Positions 22,258 through 31,410 are shown, numbered from the stretch's first letter. The stretch is 64,000 bases of DNA from Bacillus sp. FJAT-27916 (GCF_001183965.1 NZ_LFZV01000001.1:383287-447286); one strand, 5' to 3'. Notes: generated by a model from the sequence alone, not told the origin. Translations and numbers: made by a program.

Positions 22258-22308
22258 ATAGTGAGAATAAAAATTATCCTAAATAACTATAAAGGAGAAA
22301 TGCAAAAA

Positions 22309-22863
22309 ATGTATAACATGAGTTTCTACCAATTTACTCAAGAAAAGAAAAGAAAAGAAATGAAGGCTTTGGAAGAGAAGCTTCAAAAAGAGGAAGCCCA
22401 GCTCAGATTGGAGTATGAGGAGTATATAAAAGCTGAAGACGAAAGAAGACGAGCTGAAAGAATTGCAAAATTTGGCGAAAACGCTAATGTCCGTGAGCTA
22501 CGTGTTGTGGATGGTGTCCCTATCATTTTTAGTACGGACGGGTTCTCTAAAGTAGTTGACGCTGAGGTAGTCAAAGACCTAGAACAGCTATCCCACCAAC
22601 AAAGGAGTGAGCTTTACACTTTGGAGCGTGGCGTGTACGGGCGTTTGGAGTCAGGCTTCACTAATTATGAAATTGACGAGGAACTGGTCTCAAGAGCTTT
22701 CAACATGAAGCTTGAATCTTTCGACCAACTATCTGGAATCCATGAGAAAGGGAAGAAGCTCGGCTATTCAAAGTCTTTCGTGGATCAACAGCTTGAACTT
22801 TATCCAATGGATAAGCTAGAAGGCATGATGGATATCTCATTGAAACAAAAATTTAAAATGTGA
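22309..22863 (+). CDS. Coiled-coil protein of unknown function, first gene of the replication operon
   Basis: Not recognised. About 184 residues starting at the ATG at 22309 (AGGAG 11 nt upstream; an ATG at 22300 is too close to it). Residues 5-60 are a highly charged predicted coiled coil rich in Glu, Lys and Arg; the C-terminal half is mixed and contains IDEELVSRAFNMKL. It lies just downstream of the structured region and opens a run of genes up to the terminase small subunit. Confidence 0.7.
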   Translation: MYNMSFYQFTQEKKRKEMKALEEKLQKEEAQLRLEYEEYIKAEDERRRAERIAKFGENANVRELRVVDGVPIIFSTDGFSKVVDAEVVKDLEQLSHQQRSELYTLERGVYGRLESGFTNYEIDEELVSRAFNMKLESFDQLSGIHEKGKKLGYSKSFVDQQLELYPMDKLEGMMDISLKQKFKM

Positions 22864-22892
22864 GGTGGCTCTTAGGAGCTACTTCTTTTTTA
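22864..22892 (+). terminator. Weak terminator or attenuator hairpin
   Basis: GTGGCTC/GAGCTAC stem with a 4-nt loop followed by a T-rich run (TTCTTTTTTATT), directly after the stop of the coiled-coil gene. It may reduce transcription into the next genes. Confidence 0.5.
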
Positions 22893-22919
22893 TTACTTGA
22901 AAGAAAGGATGAGAGATTA

Positions 22920-23159
22920 ATGGATTTAAATTTTGATTACAAAAGCCGACTGTTTGACTGTCTTTATGAGATGAAGAAATATGACGCTGAGCTTTACGTT
23001 AAATATGCCGACAGAGTGGAGCTTGAGTTGTACAGACTAGAGCAGATAGACAGGCTCTCAGGGGCGCTGAAAACACTCAAAGGAAAGGAGCAAGAGGCTC
23101 GTTTTCGGAGGCTATGGAATGATATGAGAAGTGAGCAAGCTGAAAAGGACGGAATTTAA
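22920..23159 (+). CDS. Small charged hypothetical protein
   Basis: Not recognised. 79 residues starting at the ATG at 22920 with the SD AAAGGATGAG. Mostly helical and charged (KYADRVELELYRLEQIDRL). An in-frame extension to 22860 has no SD. Part of the element's operon; the next gene starts 19 nt downstream. Confidence 0.6.
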   Translation: MDLNFDYKSRLFDCLYEMKKYDAELYVKYADRVELELYRLEQIDRLSGALKTLKGKEQEARFRRLWNDMRSEQAEKDGI

Positions 23160-23178
23160 TTTACTGGAGGAAGACACT

Positions 23179-23352
23179 ATGGAGAACAAAACATACAAAA
23201 AGACAACTGTGGCTCTAAAGCCTGAAATCATCCAGAAGGCTAGTGAGCTACAGCAACGCTACAGAATGGACTTAAACCTATCCCTCCACAGGACTCAGCT
23301 AGTGGAGTTATTGATTAATGAAGCCCATGCCCGCCTAGTGGCTGGGAAGTAA
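23179..23352 (+). CDS. Ribbon-helix-helix-like small protein
   Basis: 57 residues from the ATG at 23179 (TGGAGGAAG SD). KKTTVALKPEIIQKASELQQR reads as a beta strand followed by a helix, and LHRTQLVELLINEAHARL as the second helix, which is the arrangement of CopG/ParG-type DNA-binding proteins. It could bind the 16-bp palindromes upstream and control copy number or operon transcription. The fold assignment is from pattern only. Confidence 0.6.
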   Translation: MENKTYKKTTVALKPEIIQKASELQQRYRMDLNLSLHRTQLVELLINEAHARLVAGK

Positions 23353-23403
23353 TTTTTAGCCCTTATAACCACCAGAACCATGAACAGAATAGGAGCGATA
23401 TTT

Positions 23404-23700
23404 ATGGATATCAAGATTAAAGTGAATAAATTTGAAGAAGTGTTTCTGACAGTCCTTAAGATGGTTAAGGACATTGAGAAAGAGGCTAGTGGAATTGAAG
23501 AACTAAAACAAAGCTCTCGCCTAGTTAAAAGACGAGCCGAGGTTATAGGTCAACGTTTTCACTACCTTCAACTAACTAGAGCAGAGCTTCCTGAGTTCTA
23601 TGAGAGAGCGAAAGAGAATCTTGATATAGATACAAATCAATTGTTACTGGATTGCTTGCGGGTACTAGCCGACATTGAAGTTATAAAAGGGGGCATTTAA
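23404..23700 (+). CDS. Hypothetical protein of the element operon
   Basis: Not recognised. 98 residues from the ATG at 23404, preceded by TAGGAGCG. Predicted helical (KFEEVFLTVLKMVKDIEKEA and a later LLLDCLRVLADIEV). It ends 2 nt before the replication gene, so it is probably translated in coupling with it. Confidence 0.6.
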   Translation: MDIKIKVNKFEEVFLTVLKMVKDIEKEASGIEELKQSSRLVKRRAEVIGQRFHYLQLTRAELPEFYERAKENLDIDTNQLLLDCLRVLADIEVIKGGI

Positions 23701-23702
23701 GG

Positions 23703-24704
23703 ATGATAGAGCGTAATGAGCTGGGATACTACAGATTGGATACAGTAACAAGCTATGCTCCAACGTCCCGCAACCTTTTGAAGCTTCTGAAGGATAAAAC
23801 AATCACAGAAAACGAATACGTCCTATATCCGCTGATTCGTGACTTGTGGGAGCTATCTCATCTCAACTATGAGAGATACTCCCATGAGGGGAAGATTTAC
23901 TGTAAATACACTGAAGAGAAAGCTATGGAGGATTTAGGCTGGAATAAACAAAAGTTCAGAAGAACACTGAAGAAGCTTGAGGCAGTCAATCTTGTCTCTA
24001 CTATCGGGAAAGACGGACGCTCTAATATGCTGTACTTGCCTTGTGAAGAGAAGGTCTTCCTTAATGGTATTGTTGGCTCTCACAAAGTCTCACAAGCTCT
24101 TGTAAGGGCTGGGAACGTTGAGGAGCTACTTGCTGACGTTGAGGCCCAATCTAAGGGAGTAGTGGCTTCTAAGAGAAAAGAAGTTAAAGCCCCAGCGACC
24201 AAAGAAGAGGTTAAAGCTGAAGTTATGGATCAGGCGAAAGAGAAGCAGCTATCCCCAGAAGTCGTGAAAGAAGTCATGGAAAGACTAGAAGAGAACGCTC
24301 CAAAATACTCAAGTGGAGTAAAGAGCTACGTTACTAAGACGATTGAGAGTGTAGTGAAAGATACTCCTCAACCTCAACCCCGTGAAGAACCACAGGAAGA
24401 ACCACAGGAAGAACCACAGGAAGAACCACAGAGTATTGAGAAGGTGGAAGAAGTAACTCCAACTCCTCAAGACAAAGCGGACTTAAAACTTCCTACTCCT
24501 CAGGGTAGTGACTCTATCCCTTCAACTGACCTGAAGAAGCAATCTCCACCTAATCCAACTTATCCAGAAACTAATGAAGAGTTTTTACGTCGTCTTGGTT
24601 TCAAACCATATGAGAAACTTACGCTAAAAATTAAAAGTGTGGATGAGCTTTTTGAGGAAGGACGATTTATCACTGAGGAAGAGTGGGACGAATTACTAGC
24701 TTAA
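23703..24704 (+). CDS. RepA_N-like replication initiator
   Basis: 333 residues. The N-terminal ~120 residues resemble the winged-helix RepA_N domain of Gram-positive plasmid initiators: YTEEKAMEDLGWNKQKFRRTLKKLEAV is the DNA-recognition part, followed by GKDGRSNMLYLP. The middle is charged and the linker contains a fourfold EEPQ repeat (residues about 228-243). The C-terminal 40 residues (EEFLRRLGFKPYEKLTLK) form a separate small block. It probably initiates replication of the excised element. Distance to the terminase gene is 20 nt. A replication-linked winged-helix regulator is the alternative. Confidence 0.62.
   Translation: MIERNELGYYRLDTVTSYAPTSRNLLKLLKDKTITENEYVLYPLIRDLWELSHLNYERYSHEGKIYCKYTEEKAMEDLGWNKQKFRRTLKKLEAVNLVSTIGKDGRSNMLYLPCEEKVFLNGIVGSHKVSQALVRAGNVEELLADVEAQSKGVVASKRKEVKAPATKEEVKAEVMDQAKEKQLSPEVVKEVMERLEENAPKYSSGVKSYVTKTIESVVKDTPQPQPREEPQEEPQEEPQEEPQSIEKVEEVTPTPQDKADLKLPTPQGSDSIPSTDLKKQSPPNPTYPETNEEFLRRLGFKPYEKLTLKIKSVDELFEEGRFITEEEWDELLA
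24384..24431 (+). repeat. Four tandem 12-bp repeats in the initiator gene
   Basis: Unit GAAGAACCACAG repeated four times without interruption, encoding EEPQ units in a linker. The uniform units imply recent expansion by slippage. Confidence 0.9.
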
Positions 24705-24724
24705 ATTAGAAAGGACGAAATGAT

Positions 24725-25279
24725 ATGCCAGAAGTAACTAGGAATCATGTAATGGAAGTAAACGAGGTTTCCCCTGAGACAGTGGAAGCCTTAAATAGTT
24801 TTAGACCTTTGAACGATAGACAGAGAGCCTTTGTCCATAATTATCTCCTTACAGGGAGTGTGCCAGAGGCTTCTAAAAGGGCGGGATACACAAGTAAGCA
24901 CGGCTGGAGTCTCCTGAATCGTCCAGACGTTAATGGCTTCATAAAAGAACATCACAAGTATTGGACGAGTGAAGAGATTGCTTCCGTGGAAGAGGTGCTA
25001 GTCCACTTATCGGACATTGTGAGGGGAGAGGCTACAGACGTTATCATCAACGCTAAAACAGGCAAGAAAGAAACGATCCCAGCTCCAACCTTAGCCCGTT
25101 TGAAGGCTTTGGAACACTTAACCAAAGCGTATGGAATGGCTCAGAACAATATCACAATTAACGGGACAATAACTCATGATGATAAGCCAAGACGAGAAAT
25201 CATAACTGTAGAGGAACTCAAGAACATGGTGGAGCTTACTGAGGATGATATTGAACTATTGGAAGGAGAAGAGGATTGA
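24725..25279 (+). CDS. Phage terminase small subunit (TerS)
   Basis: DNA-recognition subunit for headful or cos packaging. The N-terminal part LNDRQRAFVHNYLLTGSVPE with RAGYTSKHGWSLLNRPDV matches the helix-turn-helix of the Terminase_2 family (residues 28-75); the middle ALEHLTKAYGM and the acidic C-terminus also fit. Length of 184 is usual. No large subunit is encoded in the element. Phage satellites use their own small subunit to redirect a helper phage's large terminase to their DNA, which is the likely role here. The last base of its stop overlaps the next start. Confidence 0.82.
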   Translation: MPEVTRNHVMEVNEVSPETVEALNSFRPLNDRQRAFVHNYLLTGSVPEASKRAGYTSKHGWSLLNRPDVNGFIKEHHKYWTSEEIASVEEVLVHLSDIVRGEATDVIINAKTGKKETIPAPTLARLKALEHLTKAYGMAQNNITINGTITHDDKPRREIITVEELKNMVELTEDDIELLEGEED

Positions 25280-25626
25280 TGAGGTTTGTCGTTGAGCCTG
25301 AAGGTTTGTTAAGCATTGATGGACTTGAAGGGGTGGCTATCTTCCCTATCGCTGAGACCTTTCTTCCAAAAGAGGAAAGGGGAAAAGTTGTTCTCAGCCA
25401 TGCTGGAGGGGAGATAGAAGCCCCCGCCTCCTCTTCTATGATGGGAACAGCAAAGAGGTATAAAGATGGAACAAAGCTGAAGATAAGAGGGAGGGAGTTC
25501 AGAACAAGTTGTTCAACTCTTTATCTAACTGATGAAGGTTATTGGAAACTAGAAGCGTGTATTAACCCTATTGAACAGAAAGAAGGTTGTCATTGTGAGT
25601 TGGTTGTTTGTTTTGATATTGGCTGA
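25279..25626 (+). CDS. Hypothetical protein downstream of terS
   Basis: Not recognised. 115 residues, overlapping the terS stop (TGATG), so translationally coupled. Predicted mostly beta, with four Cys (SCSTL, EACIN and CHC near the C-terminus). Could be a small packaging or capsid-interference factor by position, but nothing in the sequence shows that. Confidence 0.6.
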   Translation: MRFVVEPEGLLSIDGLEGVAIFPIAETFLPKEERGKVVLSHAGGEIEAPASSSMMGTAKRYKDGTKLKIRGREFRTSCSTLYLTDEGYWKLEACINPIEQKEGCHCELVVCFDIG

Positions 25627-25667
25627 TATGTTGGGCGTTAAGTTAGCAGAGGAAGGGGTGAAGAGAA

Positions 25668-25907
25668 ATGGAATATAAGATAACAAAAACTTCACAAGAA
25701 GCTCCTCCAAAGGTCTATATAGATTGGATTGACGGCTGTGAGGTGGAAGCCGTTCAATTAGGATCAGGAGAAGTTTATTATCTGTCTATGAACTATGACC
25801 TTCAGAGGGCTGGGTATAAGCGTATAGATACAGGGAAGGTAATGCACGTTAACTATGGTGGAGAAAGAAAGTTAATGAGTCTCTATGAGTTAAAGAAAGT
25901 GAACTAG
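25668..25907 (+). CDS. Hypothetical 79-residue protein
   Basis: Not recognised. It starts at the ATG at 25668 with SD AGGAAGGGG and ends directly at a terminator, so it is the last gene of the operon. Rich in Tyr and beta-prone segments (GSGEVYYLSMNYDLQ). Confidence 0.6.
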   Translation: MEYKITKTSQEAPPKVYIDWIDGCEVEAVQLGSGEVYYLSMNYDLQRAGYKRIDTGKVMHVNYGGERKLMSLYELKKVN

Positions 25908-25939
25908 GACAGTGGCTGAATGGCTTCTGTCCTTTTTTG
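25906..25939 (+). terminator. Terminator of the element operon
   Basis: AGGACAG/CTGTCCT stem with a 14-nt loop followed by T6. Confidence 0.8.
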
Positions 25940-25963
25940 TTTATCAGGATAAATGCACCTAGT

Positions 25964-25992
25964 TTGCTAAAAATGTGAAATAGTATTAAAAT
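25964..25992 (+). promoter_or_regulatory. Candidate promoter of the PD-(D/E)XK-like gene
   Basis: TTGCTA and TAAAAT separated by 17 bp, 48 bp before the start codon. The gene therefore has its own promoter after the operon terminator. Confidence 0.5.
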
Positions 25993-26039
25993 TATACAAA
26001 TTCTTTAAAATGAAAAAATACACTTAAGGGGTGGTTTTG

Positions 26040-26792
26040 ATGGTTTCGGTTACTCGGAGAATATCCCAGGTTAAACAACCTAGGGGAGGTTATATAAAAC
26101 CAAAAGATTTTGTTGTTACAGATTTATTGGATACTGAAACTTTAAACGAAAGTGAAAATATTCACAGTAGTTTAATTGGCTTAGCAGTAGATTATCTTAC
26201 AAGGTTTTTAAGTGGCACACCAATTGAGGAAGCATTTGGAGTTTCATTGATGGGAGCAACTAACGTAGGAGAGTTTGAATTAGCGTACGATTTAATACAC
26301 CATATAAAGGGTACAGATGATACTTCAATTGAATGTGCATGTAAAGTGGTAGGGTATGATGTAGCATATCGTGCGGGAATGTTAGGCTTTAAACCAGTAG
26401 AGCTTATTAATCCTGATAAAGAAACTATTTCGAATATAAGAATTATGGTGAATAGGGGACTGAGTTTCTTCAAACTTTATGGACCTGTAATAAAGGATAG
26501 TTTTACTTTTAAAGGTGGATATACGTCTCTTATTGATACAGGTGATGGTGATTTTTTGACAGAAAGCACCTTGTGGGATTTTAAAGTTTCAAAAACAGCA
26601 CCAACTAATAAGCATACATTGCAATTACTTATTTATTATTTGATGGGTGTTCATTCTATTCACCCTGAATTCAAACAAATTAAAAACCTAGGAATCTTTA
26701 ATCCACGTTTGAATAAAGTTTATTTGTTATCTATAAGCACGATACCTAATGAGATTATCAATGAAGTTGAAACTATTGTTATAGGGTATTGA
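26040..26792 (+). CDS. PD-(D/E)XK nuclease-like protein, candidate cargo gene
   Basis: Not assigned to a named family. 250 residues from the ATG at 26040 (AAGGGGTGG SD). The C-terminal half shows the hallmark of the PD-(D/E)XK nuclease fold: GDGDF (Asp about 169-171), a strand with WDFKVSK giving D-x-K (about 180-182), then QLLIYYLMG with the typical Gln of the following helix (about 195). AT-rich codon use, its own promoter and its place beside attR mark it as cargo, where satellites usually carry defence genes. Nuclease activity and anti-phage function are inference. Confidence 0.6.
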   Translation: MVSVTRRISQVKQPRGGYIKPKDFVVTDLLDTETLNESENIHSSLIGLAVDYLTRFLSGTPIEEAFGVSLMGATNVGEFELAYDLIHHIKGTDDTSIECACKVVGYDVAYRAGMLGFKPVELINPDKETISNIRIMVNRGLSFFKLYGPVIKDSFTFKGGYTSLIDTGDGDFLTESTLWDFKVSKTAPTNKHTLQLLIYYLMGVHSIHPEFKQIKNLGIFNPRLNKVYLLSISTIPNEIINEVETIVIGY

Positions 26793-27206
<414 letters not shown>

Positions 27207-27227
27207 AGCTGAACAGCTATTGCTGAG

Positions 27228-27277
27228 AACCCCTGAACAGGCGGACGCGCTGGTTTCAGGGGTTTTTCTTTTTTTAG
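27228..27277 (+). terminator. Original eno terminator
   Basis: AACCCCTGAA/TTCAGGGGTT, 10-bp perfect stem with a 17-nt loop and a long T-rich tail. Now separated from eno by the element. Confidence 0.88.
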
Positions 27278-27414
27278 TCTGTTAATCAACAATATTTTAA
27301 TGTCAACATTCATCATTAATAGGTTTTTATTGATGCTATATGTCAGAAATGTACGGTAAGATTAAATGGGAATACCCATTATTATTCGGATACATAGAAG
27401 GAGAAGCAGATTAT

Positions 27415-28092
27415 ATGTACGGCACACTATTCAATGTAGCCATGATTATAGCGGGGAGCATAATCGGGAGTATCTTTAAGAAGGGGATTAAGGATGAGTA
27501 TCATGCCATTCTCATGAATGCGATGGGATTAGCCGCAATGGGGCTTGGAATCAATGCCGTTGTTCAGTATTTGCCTCTCAGCCAATATCCTGTCCTGTTC
27601 ATCGTGAGCTTGGCTGCCGGAGGCCTGCTCGGACAAAGACTGGATTTGGATGCGAGATTTACTACACTCGTGAACAGGTATTCAAGCGGTCGTTTGGCAG
27701 AGGGGCTGTCGACAGCAATTTTGTTATTTTGTATTGGGACATTATCGATTCTTGGTCCAATCGAGGCAGCTCTGAATAAGAATTATACGTATTTAATGGC
27801 AAATGGGATGCTTGATGGGATTACCTCCATCGTACTAGCCTCTGCATTTGGAATCGGCATTGCGATAGCGGCTGTCGTTTTGTTTCTATGGCAAGGGTCT
27901 ATTTATGTATTGGCAGGTCTCATGGAGGCCTCGCTAAGTACAGACCTTTTGAATGAAGTGTCTATTGTAGGAGGGCTGCTGATTCTCGCATCCGGCTTGA
28001 GCATTCTTGATATCAAGAAATTCAAGACATTAAATTTACTGCCCGCATTGGCGGTTCCGCCTATTTTCTTTTTAATCATGCACCTGTTCTGA
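27415..28092 (+). CDS. DUF554 family membrane protein (YdfK/YqgA type)
   Basis: 225-residue integral membrane protein of the DUF554 family, with about six hydrophobic segments and the glycine-rich start GTLFNVAMIIAGSIIGS. The start is the ATG at 27415 (AAGGAG 10 nt upstream), because the family begins here; an upstream in-frame extension has no similarity. Function unknown; possible transporter. Its 3' end converges with the ATP-grasp gene at a shared terminator. Confidence 0.85.
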   Translation: MYGTLFNVAMIIAGSIIGSIFKKGIKDEYHAILMNAMGLAAMGLGINAVVQYLPLSQYPVLFIVSLAAGGLLGQRLDLDARFTTLVNRYSSGRLAEGLSTAILLFCIGTLSILGPIEAALNKNYTYLMANGMLDGITSIVLASAFGIGIAIAAVVLFLWQGSIYVLAGLMEASLSTDLLNEVSIVGGLLILASGLSILDIKKFKTLNLLPALAVPPIFFLIMHLF

Positions 28093-28108
28093 TGAAATTC
28101 ATAGAGAG

Positions 28109-28137
28109 GCCCCTAAATCCATTGGAGTTAGGGGCTT
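28109..28137. terminator. Bidirectional terminator
   Basis: GCCCCTAA/TTAGGGGC stem, 11-nt loop, T-rich on the plus side and A-rich on the other; lies between convergent genes. Confidence 0.75.
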
Positions 28138-29325
28138 TCATTTTGGATTCATTCTTCGCAGTGTTCTCTTGGTCCTCCATTCCGTCAGCAGATTAGAAAG
28201 ACCATAACGAATGGCCGGCATTGGATCTGTCCATCTGAAGAGGGCAAATTCCTTCGGTTTGAACAAGGTTCGAACCCATTTAAACCAGGTGATTTTTTTG
28301 GTTTTCCGTTTTTCTCTAGCTGAGAGAAAATAGGGGACAAGATGAACCCATTGAATCCCCTCTTGCTGATCTAAGACAGATTTAAATGGCTTGTCTATCA
28401 AGGTTAAATAATAAAGATAGGGAAGGTTAACCTCACATCTTGTCGCAAGGCTGTGCCAGAGCCAAGGCCTTGTGTTGATGCCAAGGAATTTCAATTTGCC
28501 ATCAGTGACGTCCCTCTTGAGTTCAACTGCTGCAATCCCCACCACGTTGAATAACTCGAGGATGCGGAGCCCCTCTGCCAGCACCTCCTCCTCTATGATG
28601 CTTTCAACTAACGTGCCTGATCCATATTCCGCAGGATACTGATCCAGTTTCCGCCCCATAAAAGCTGCCTTAAGCCGCTTTTCCCCGTCATAAAGTGCGC
28701 CAACCTGATAAATGGCTTCATCGGGTCCAGCGACAATTTCCTGAATCAGCAATTCGCCAAACGTGCTGTACTGAAATAGATTTCTGCGGAGTTGATGGAG
28801 ATTCTCGATGACAATCACTTTCCGATTGAGATGCTTGCGAAATTCATACCCGAATACTGGCTTTAAGACACAGGGGAACTTGATGTCGCGTAAGATGGTT
28901 CGATAGCGCAAGGGATTATGAACAATGAATGTCTTTGGAGCATCTATTTGTTTCTCCTTGATTATGGGGATGAGCTGCCGTTTATCAATGATGGAATCGA
29001 CTAATAAGGAGTCAGGCAATAGAAAGAGGAAGTGCTTGGACAGTCTTGCCCGATATTTCGATATGAATTGAAGGAATTCATCTGAACCGGCGAGCAATAT
29101 AGGGTTTTCATGAAAGAGTTCTCGTTCCTTCAGAAGGAATTGCAGAAGGAACTCATCCTGTGTTAGAGGGTCAGGACATGGCTTGCAGTCTGCAAACCGT
29201 GTACGTCCTTTTTTGTATTTCTCGGGGCAATCATAGCCATGCACTTGAACCCCCATGGAAGCAAGGCTCCTGATGATGCCGATGCCGCATGGGCTTAAGT
29301 CGAGAACGAAAGCACTGGCAGGCAT
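28138..29325 (-). CDS. ATP-grasp carboxylate-amine ligase-like protein
   Basis: 395 residues with an ATP-grasp architecture: N-terminal Rossmann-like part (LDLSPCGIGIIRSLASMGVQVHGYD), central lid region with FPCVLKPVFGYEF (about residue 150) and the metal-binding end FLGINTRPWLWHS (Asn and Arg, about 287). It joins a carboxylate to an amine using ATP; the substrate is not evident. Similar stand-alone enzymes modify peptides, polysaccharides or cell-wall precursors. SD AAGGAGGAA, 8 nt before the ATG at 29325. Between this gene and 29515 I see no other feature. Confidence 0.78.
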   Translation of the reverse strand: MPASAFVLDLSPCGIGIIRSLASMGVQVHGYDCPEKYKKGRTRFADCKPCPDPLTQDEFLLQFLLKERELFHENPILLAGSDEFLQFISKYRARLSKHFLFLLPDSLLVDSIIDKRQLIPIIKEKQIDAPKTFIVHNPLRYRTILRDIKFPCVLKPVFGYEFRKHLNRKVIVIENLHQLRRNLFQYSTFGELLIQEIVAGPDEAIYQVGALYDGEKRLKAAFMGRKLDQYPAEYGSGTLVESIIEEEVLAEGLRILELFNVVGIAAVELKRDVTDGKLKFLGINTRPWLWHSLATRCEVNLPYLYYLTLIDKPFKSVLDQQEGIQWVHLVPYFLSAREKRKTKKITWFKWVRTLFKPKEFALFRWTDPMPAIRYGLSNLLTEWRTKRTLRRMNPK

Positions 29326-29515
29326 GGTTCATTCCTCCTTCCTTTGTTATGTAGTAGGCATGGTTGTCCGAGAATTGGTTAAAAGGAAGGCGAGAAAATA
29401 GCGCCGTTATGCGCATAAGCTTTCTTGCCGGATGAGCCGTGCTTCTAATCAGTTACTTGTCAACAGTATATACAAGCCTTTATGCATGTGTGAAAGGTTA
29501 ATAGTGGAATTCTCC

Positions 29516-30301
29516 TTACAGCTTCTCGATGTGGATTCCATCTCCAATGTATTGGAGACGCATATCCCCGTCATATTCCCACACTAGGTAGTTTGAACCC
29601 GCCTGAATGAAATGCCCTTCCCCAATCTTGGCTGAACCATAGGAAAGAGAAATCCTGTCACCTGTTTTGAAACCGCTGGCTACCGTATGCTCAGTCACTT
29701 TTTCCTCAACGACTCGAGCGGCAGTTATTTCTTGCTCCTCTGTTATTGGAGCTGTCTGCCTATCTGCTTCTAATGAGAGCTCCAATTGTTCAAGCGGGAC
29801 TGTCACCTCAGGAGATGATGACTGCTGCGGCGGAGAAATGGCATGGTTCTTTATTGGTAAAGGTGTTTGTAAGGAAGCAGCTTCCGGCAGAGCTGGATGA
29901 TCGGGTTCTTTTTTAACCTGATATGGGCTGGTGCTTTGCTGTTGGATTTTCAATGCACGTAAACGATTGAAGGAAAGCTGCTGCTGGTAGAGGAAATCCT
30001 GCCTTGCCGTCTGCTCAAACAAGCGGGCTAGTGAACGGGGGAACCGTCTAACACGCTTTTTTGCCAGGCTGCTGCCCTTGACTGGAGCGGCTGCTATCTG
30101 GACTGTCTCTATGGAAGGTGATGAGTTCTTCTTAGCCTTTAATCGATTGGGGTTCATCAGCTGCTGCCATATTCTCGATTGAAATAAGGGCTGCCCGGAG
30201 CAATCAGTTATCCGGTAGCTGGGATCATTCATATAGATAGCTGACGGGGAAAAAACAACAGGTTTAATGGAAGAATTGATATAAAGGATACAGGTTGCCA
30301 T
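29516..30301 (-). CDS. Uncharacterised protein with a C-terminal small domain shared with two neighbours
   Basis: Not recognised. 261 residues: a short N-terminal beta part (MATCILYINSSIKPVVFSP), a basic Gln/Ser/Pro-rich low-complexity middle (about 50-200) and a C-terminal ~50-residue block starting GDRISLSYGSAKIGEG and ending YIGDGIHIEKL. That block matches 30587-30760 and the whole 60-residue protein at 31411. SD AGGAGGTC before the ATG at 30301. Divergent from the gene at 30500. No signal peptide or clear membrane segment, so probably cytoplasmic or a spore-layer protein; the latter is speculation. Confidence 0.7.
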   Translation of the reverse strand: MATCILYINSSIKPVVFSPSAIYMNDPSYRITDCSGQPLFQSRIWQQLMNPNRLKAKKNSSPSIETVQIAAAPVKGSSLAKKRVRRFPRSLARLFEQTARQDFLYQQQLSFNRLRALKIQQQSTSPYQVKKEPDHPALPEAASLQTPLPIKNHAISPPQQSSSPEVTVPLEQLELSLEADRQTAPITEEQEITAARVVEEKVTEHTVASGFKTGDRISLSYGSAKIGEGHFIQAGSNYLVWEYDGDMRLQYIGDGIHIEKL

Positions 30302-30499
30302 TACATGACCTCCTTTCTGTTGTTATAAGGTATGGGGAAATCTCTTGCATAGTGACGTTCATCTAGTAAAATAGGCAGCTATGCTAGTGAAAATGTATCT
30401 TATCCCCGTAACTATTTCATGTGTATAGGCATATGATTCAGACGGTTCTACTCAGGGCGCATACTATATAAAAAGTCTTTGGGAAAGGAGGAGCTAAGA

Positions 30500-31189
30500 G
30501 TGGATCAAGAACATACACAGCCAAATGAAGGGCTAACCTCTTCAAAATCATCCTTGCCGCTCGGTTCAATCTCAGACATTTTGAACATGATGTTTAAGCC
30601 TGGTGACCGACTTCAGCTATATGCTGGTGCTGAACCTTATAAAGAAACAGGCTCCTTTCTAGCAACAACTGATGATGTACTCATCTGGATAGACGCGAAG
30701 AATCATGTGTCCTTTCAATATATTGGAGGAAACCTTGGGATAAGAAAGATCGGCAGCGACACTAGTACCTCAGAAAACAAAATGAAAACCGCATCTGATA
30801 AGAAAAATACAAACCAATCAGCTGAAAAGGTCACAAAGGCAGAAAATGAAGCTCCGTCAAAAGAGAACAATCCGCAGCTTGCCAGAGTGGAGGATATGGG
30901 CATCGAGGCGAGTGTGCCGCCGCTGAACAAACCGGAGGAAGCGGGCACTATAGACAATTTTTCTCCTCTATTCACTGAGCCACAAGAGATAAGCCATATG
31001 GAAGAAGCCATTCCTCAATTAATTGAGATGGAGAAACCAGCAGAGGATATCGAAACGGAATCTGAGGAAAGCAGCTCTGTTGCTTATTTTACTTTGGAAT
31101 CAAGCGAGGAGAGCAGCGAGGAATTAATAGAAGAAGTCAAAAAGAAATTAGCAGCAGTAGAAGAAACGCTATCTAAGGAGCAGAAGTAA
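30500..31189 (+). CDS. Uncharacterised acidic protein with the shared small domain near its N-terminus
   Basis: Not recognised. About 229 residues from the GTG at 30500 (AGGAGG 10 nt upstream). Residues ~30-80 hold the shared block (GDRLQLYAGAEPYKETGSF, ending YIGGNLGIRKI). The remainder is low-complexity and strongly acidic, rich in Glu and Ser, and unlikely to fold alone. It shares the intergenic region 30302-30499 with the divergent paralogue and is followed by a terminator. Confidence 0.7.
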   Translation: MDQEHTQPNEGLTSSKSSLPLGSISDILNMMFKPGDRLQLYAGAEPYKETGSFLATTDDVLIWIDAKNHVSFQYIGGNLGIRKIGSDTSTSENKMKTASDKKNTNQSAEKVTKAENEAPSKENNPQLARVEDMGIEASVPPLNKPEEAGTIDNFSPLFTEPQEISHMEEAIPQLIEMEKPAEDIETESEESSSVAYFTLESSEESSEELIEEVKKKLAAVEETLSKEQK

Positions 31190-31195
31190 TGGATT

Positions 31196-31236
31196 AGGCA
31201 GCAGCTTATGTATCATGAGCAGCTGCCTTTTTTATT
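31196..31236 (+). terminator. Terminator after the acidic protein gene
   Basis: GGCAGCAGCT/AGCAGCTGCC-type stem followed by T6. Confidence 0.75.
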
Positions 31237-31410
31237 TGATTGTCGGCGGAGATAGGCGCATCCCTCGAACTCCCCGCGTGCTCTAGGTAAATCGAAAATA
31301 AAGTTCTGATAAATATCTGAAGTTTTCCTTTGAAAATGGGAGAGTGCCTTGTCAAAAAGGACTTGCGGTAAATATATATATCTAGAATAAGAACTAAGGA
31401 GGAAATGTAA

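Noticed and set aside
23703-24704. Initiator gene as an ordinary DnaD/phage replisome organiser
   Set aside because: The N-terminal winged-helix pattern fits RepA_N better and no DnaD signature is visible, though I keep the assignment at moderate confidence.
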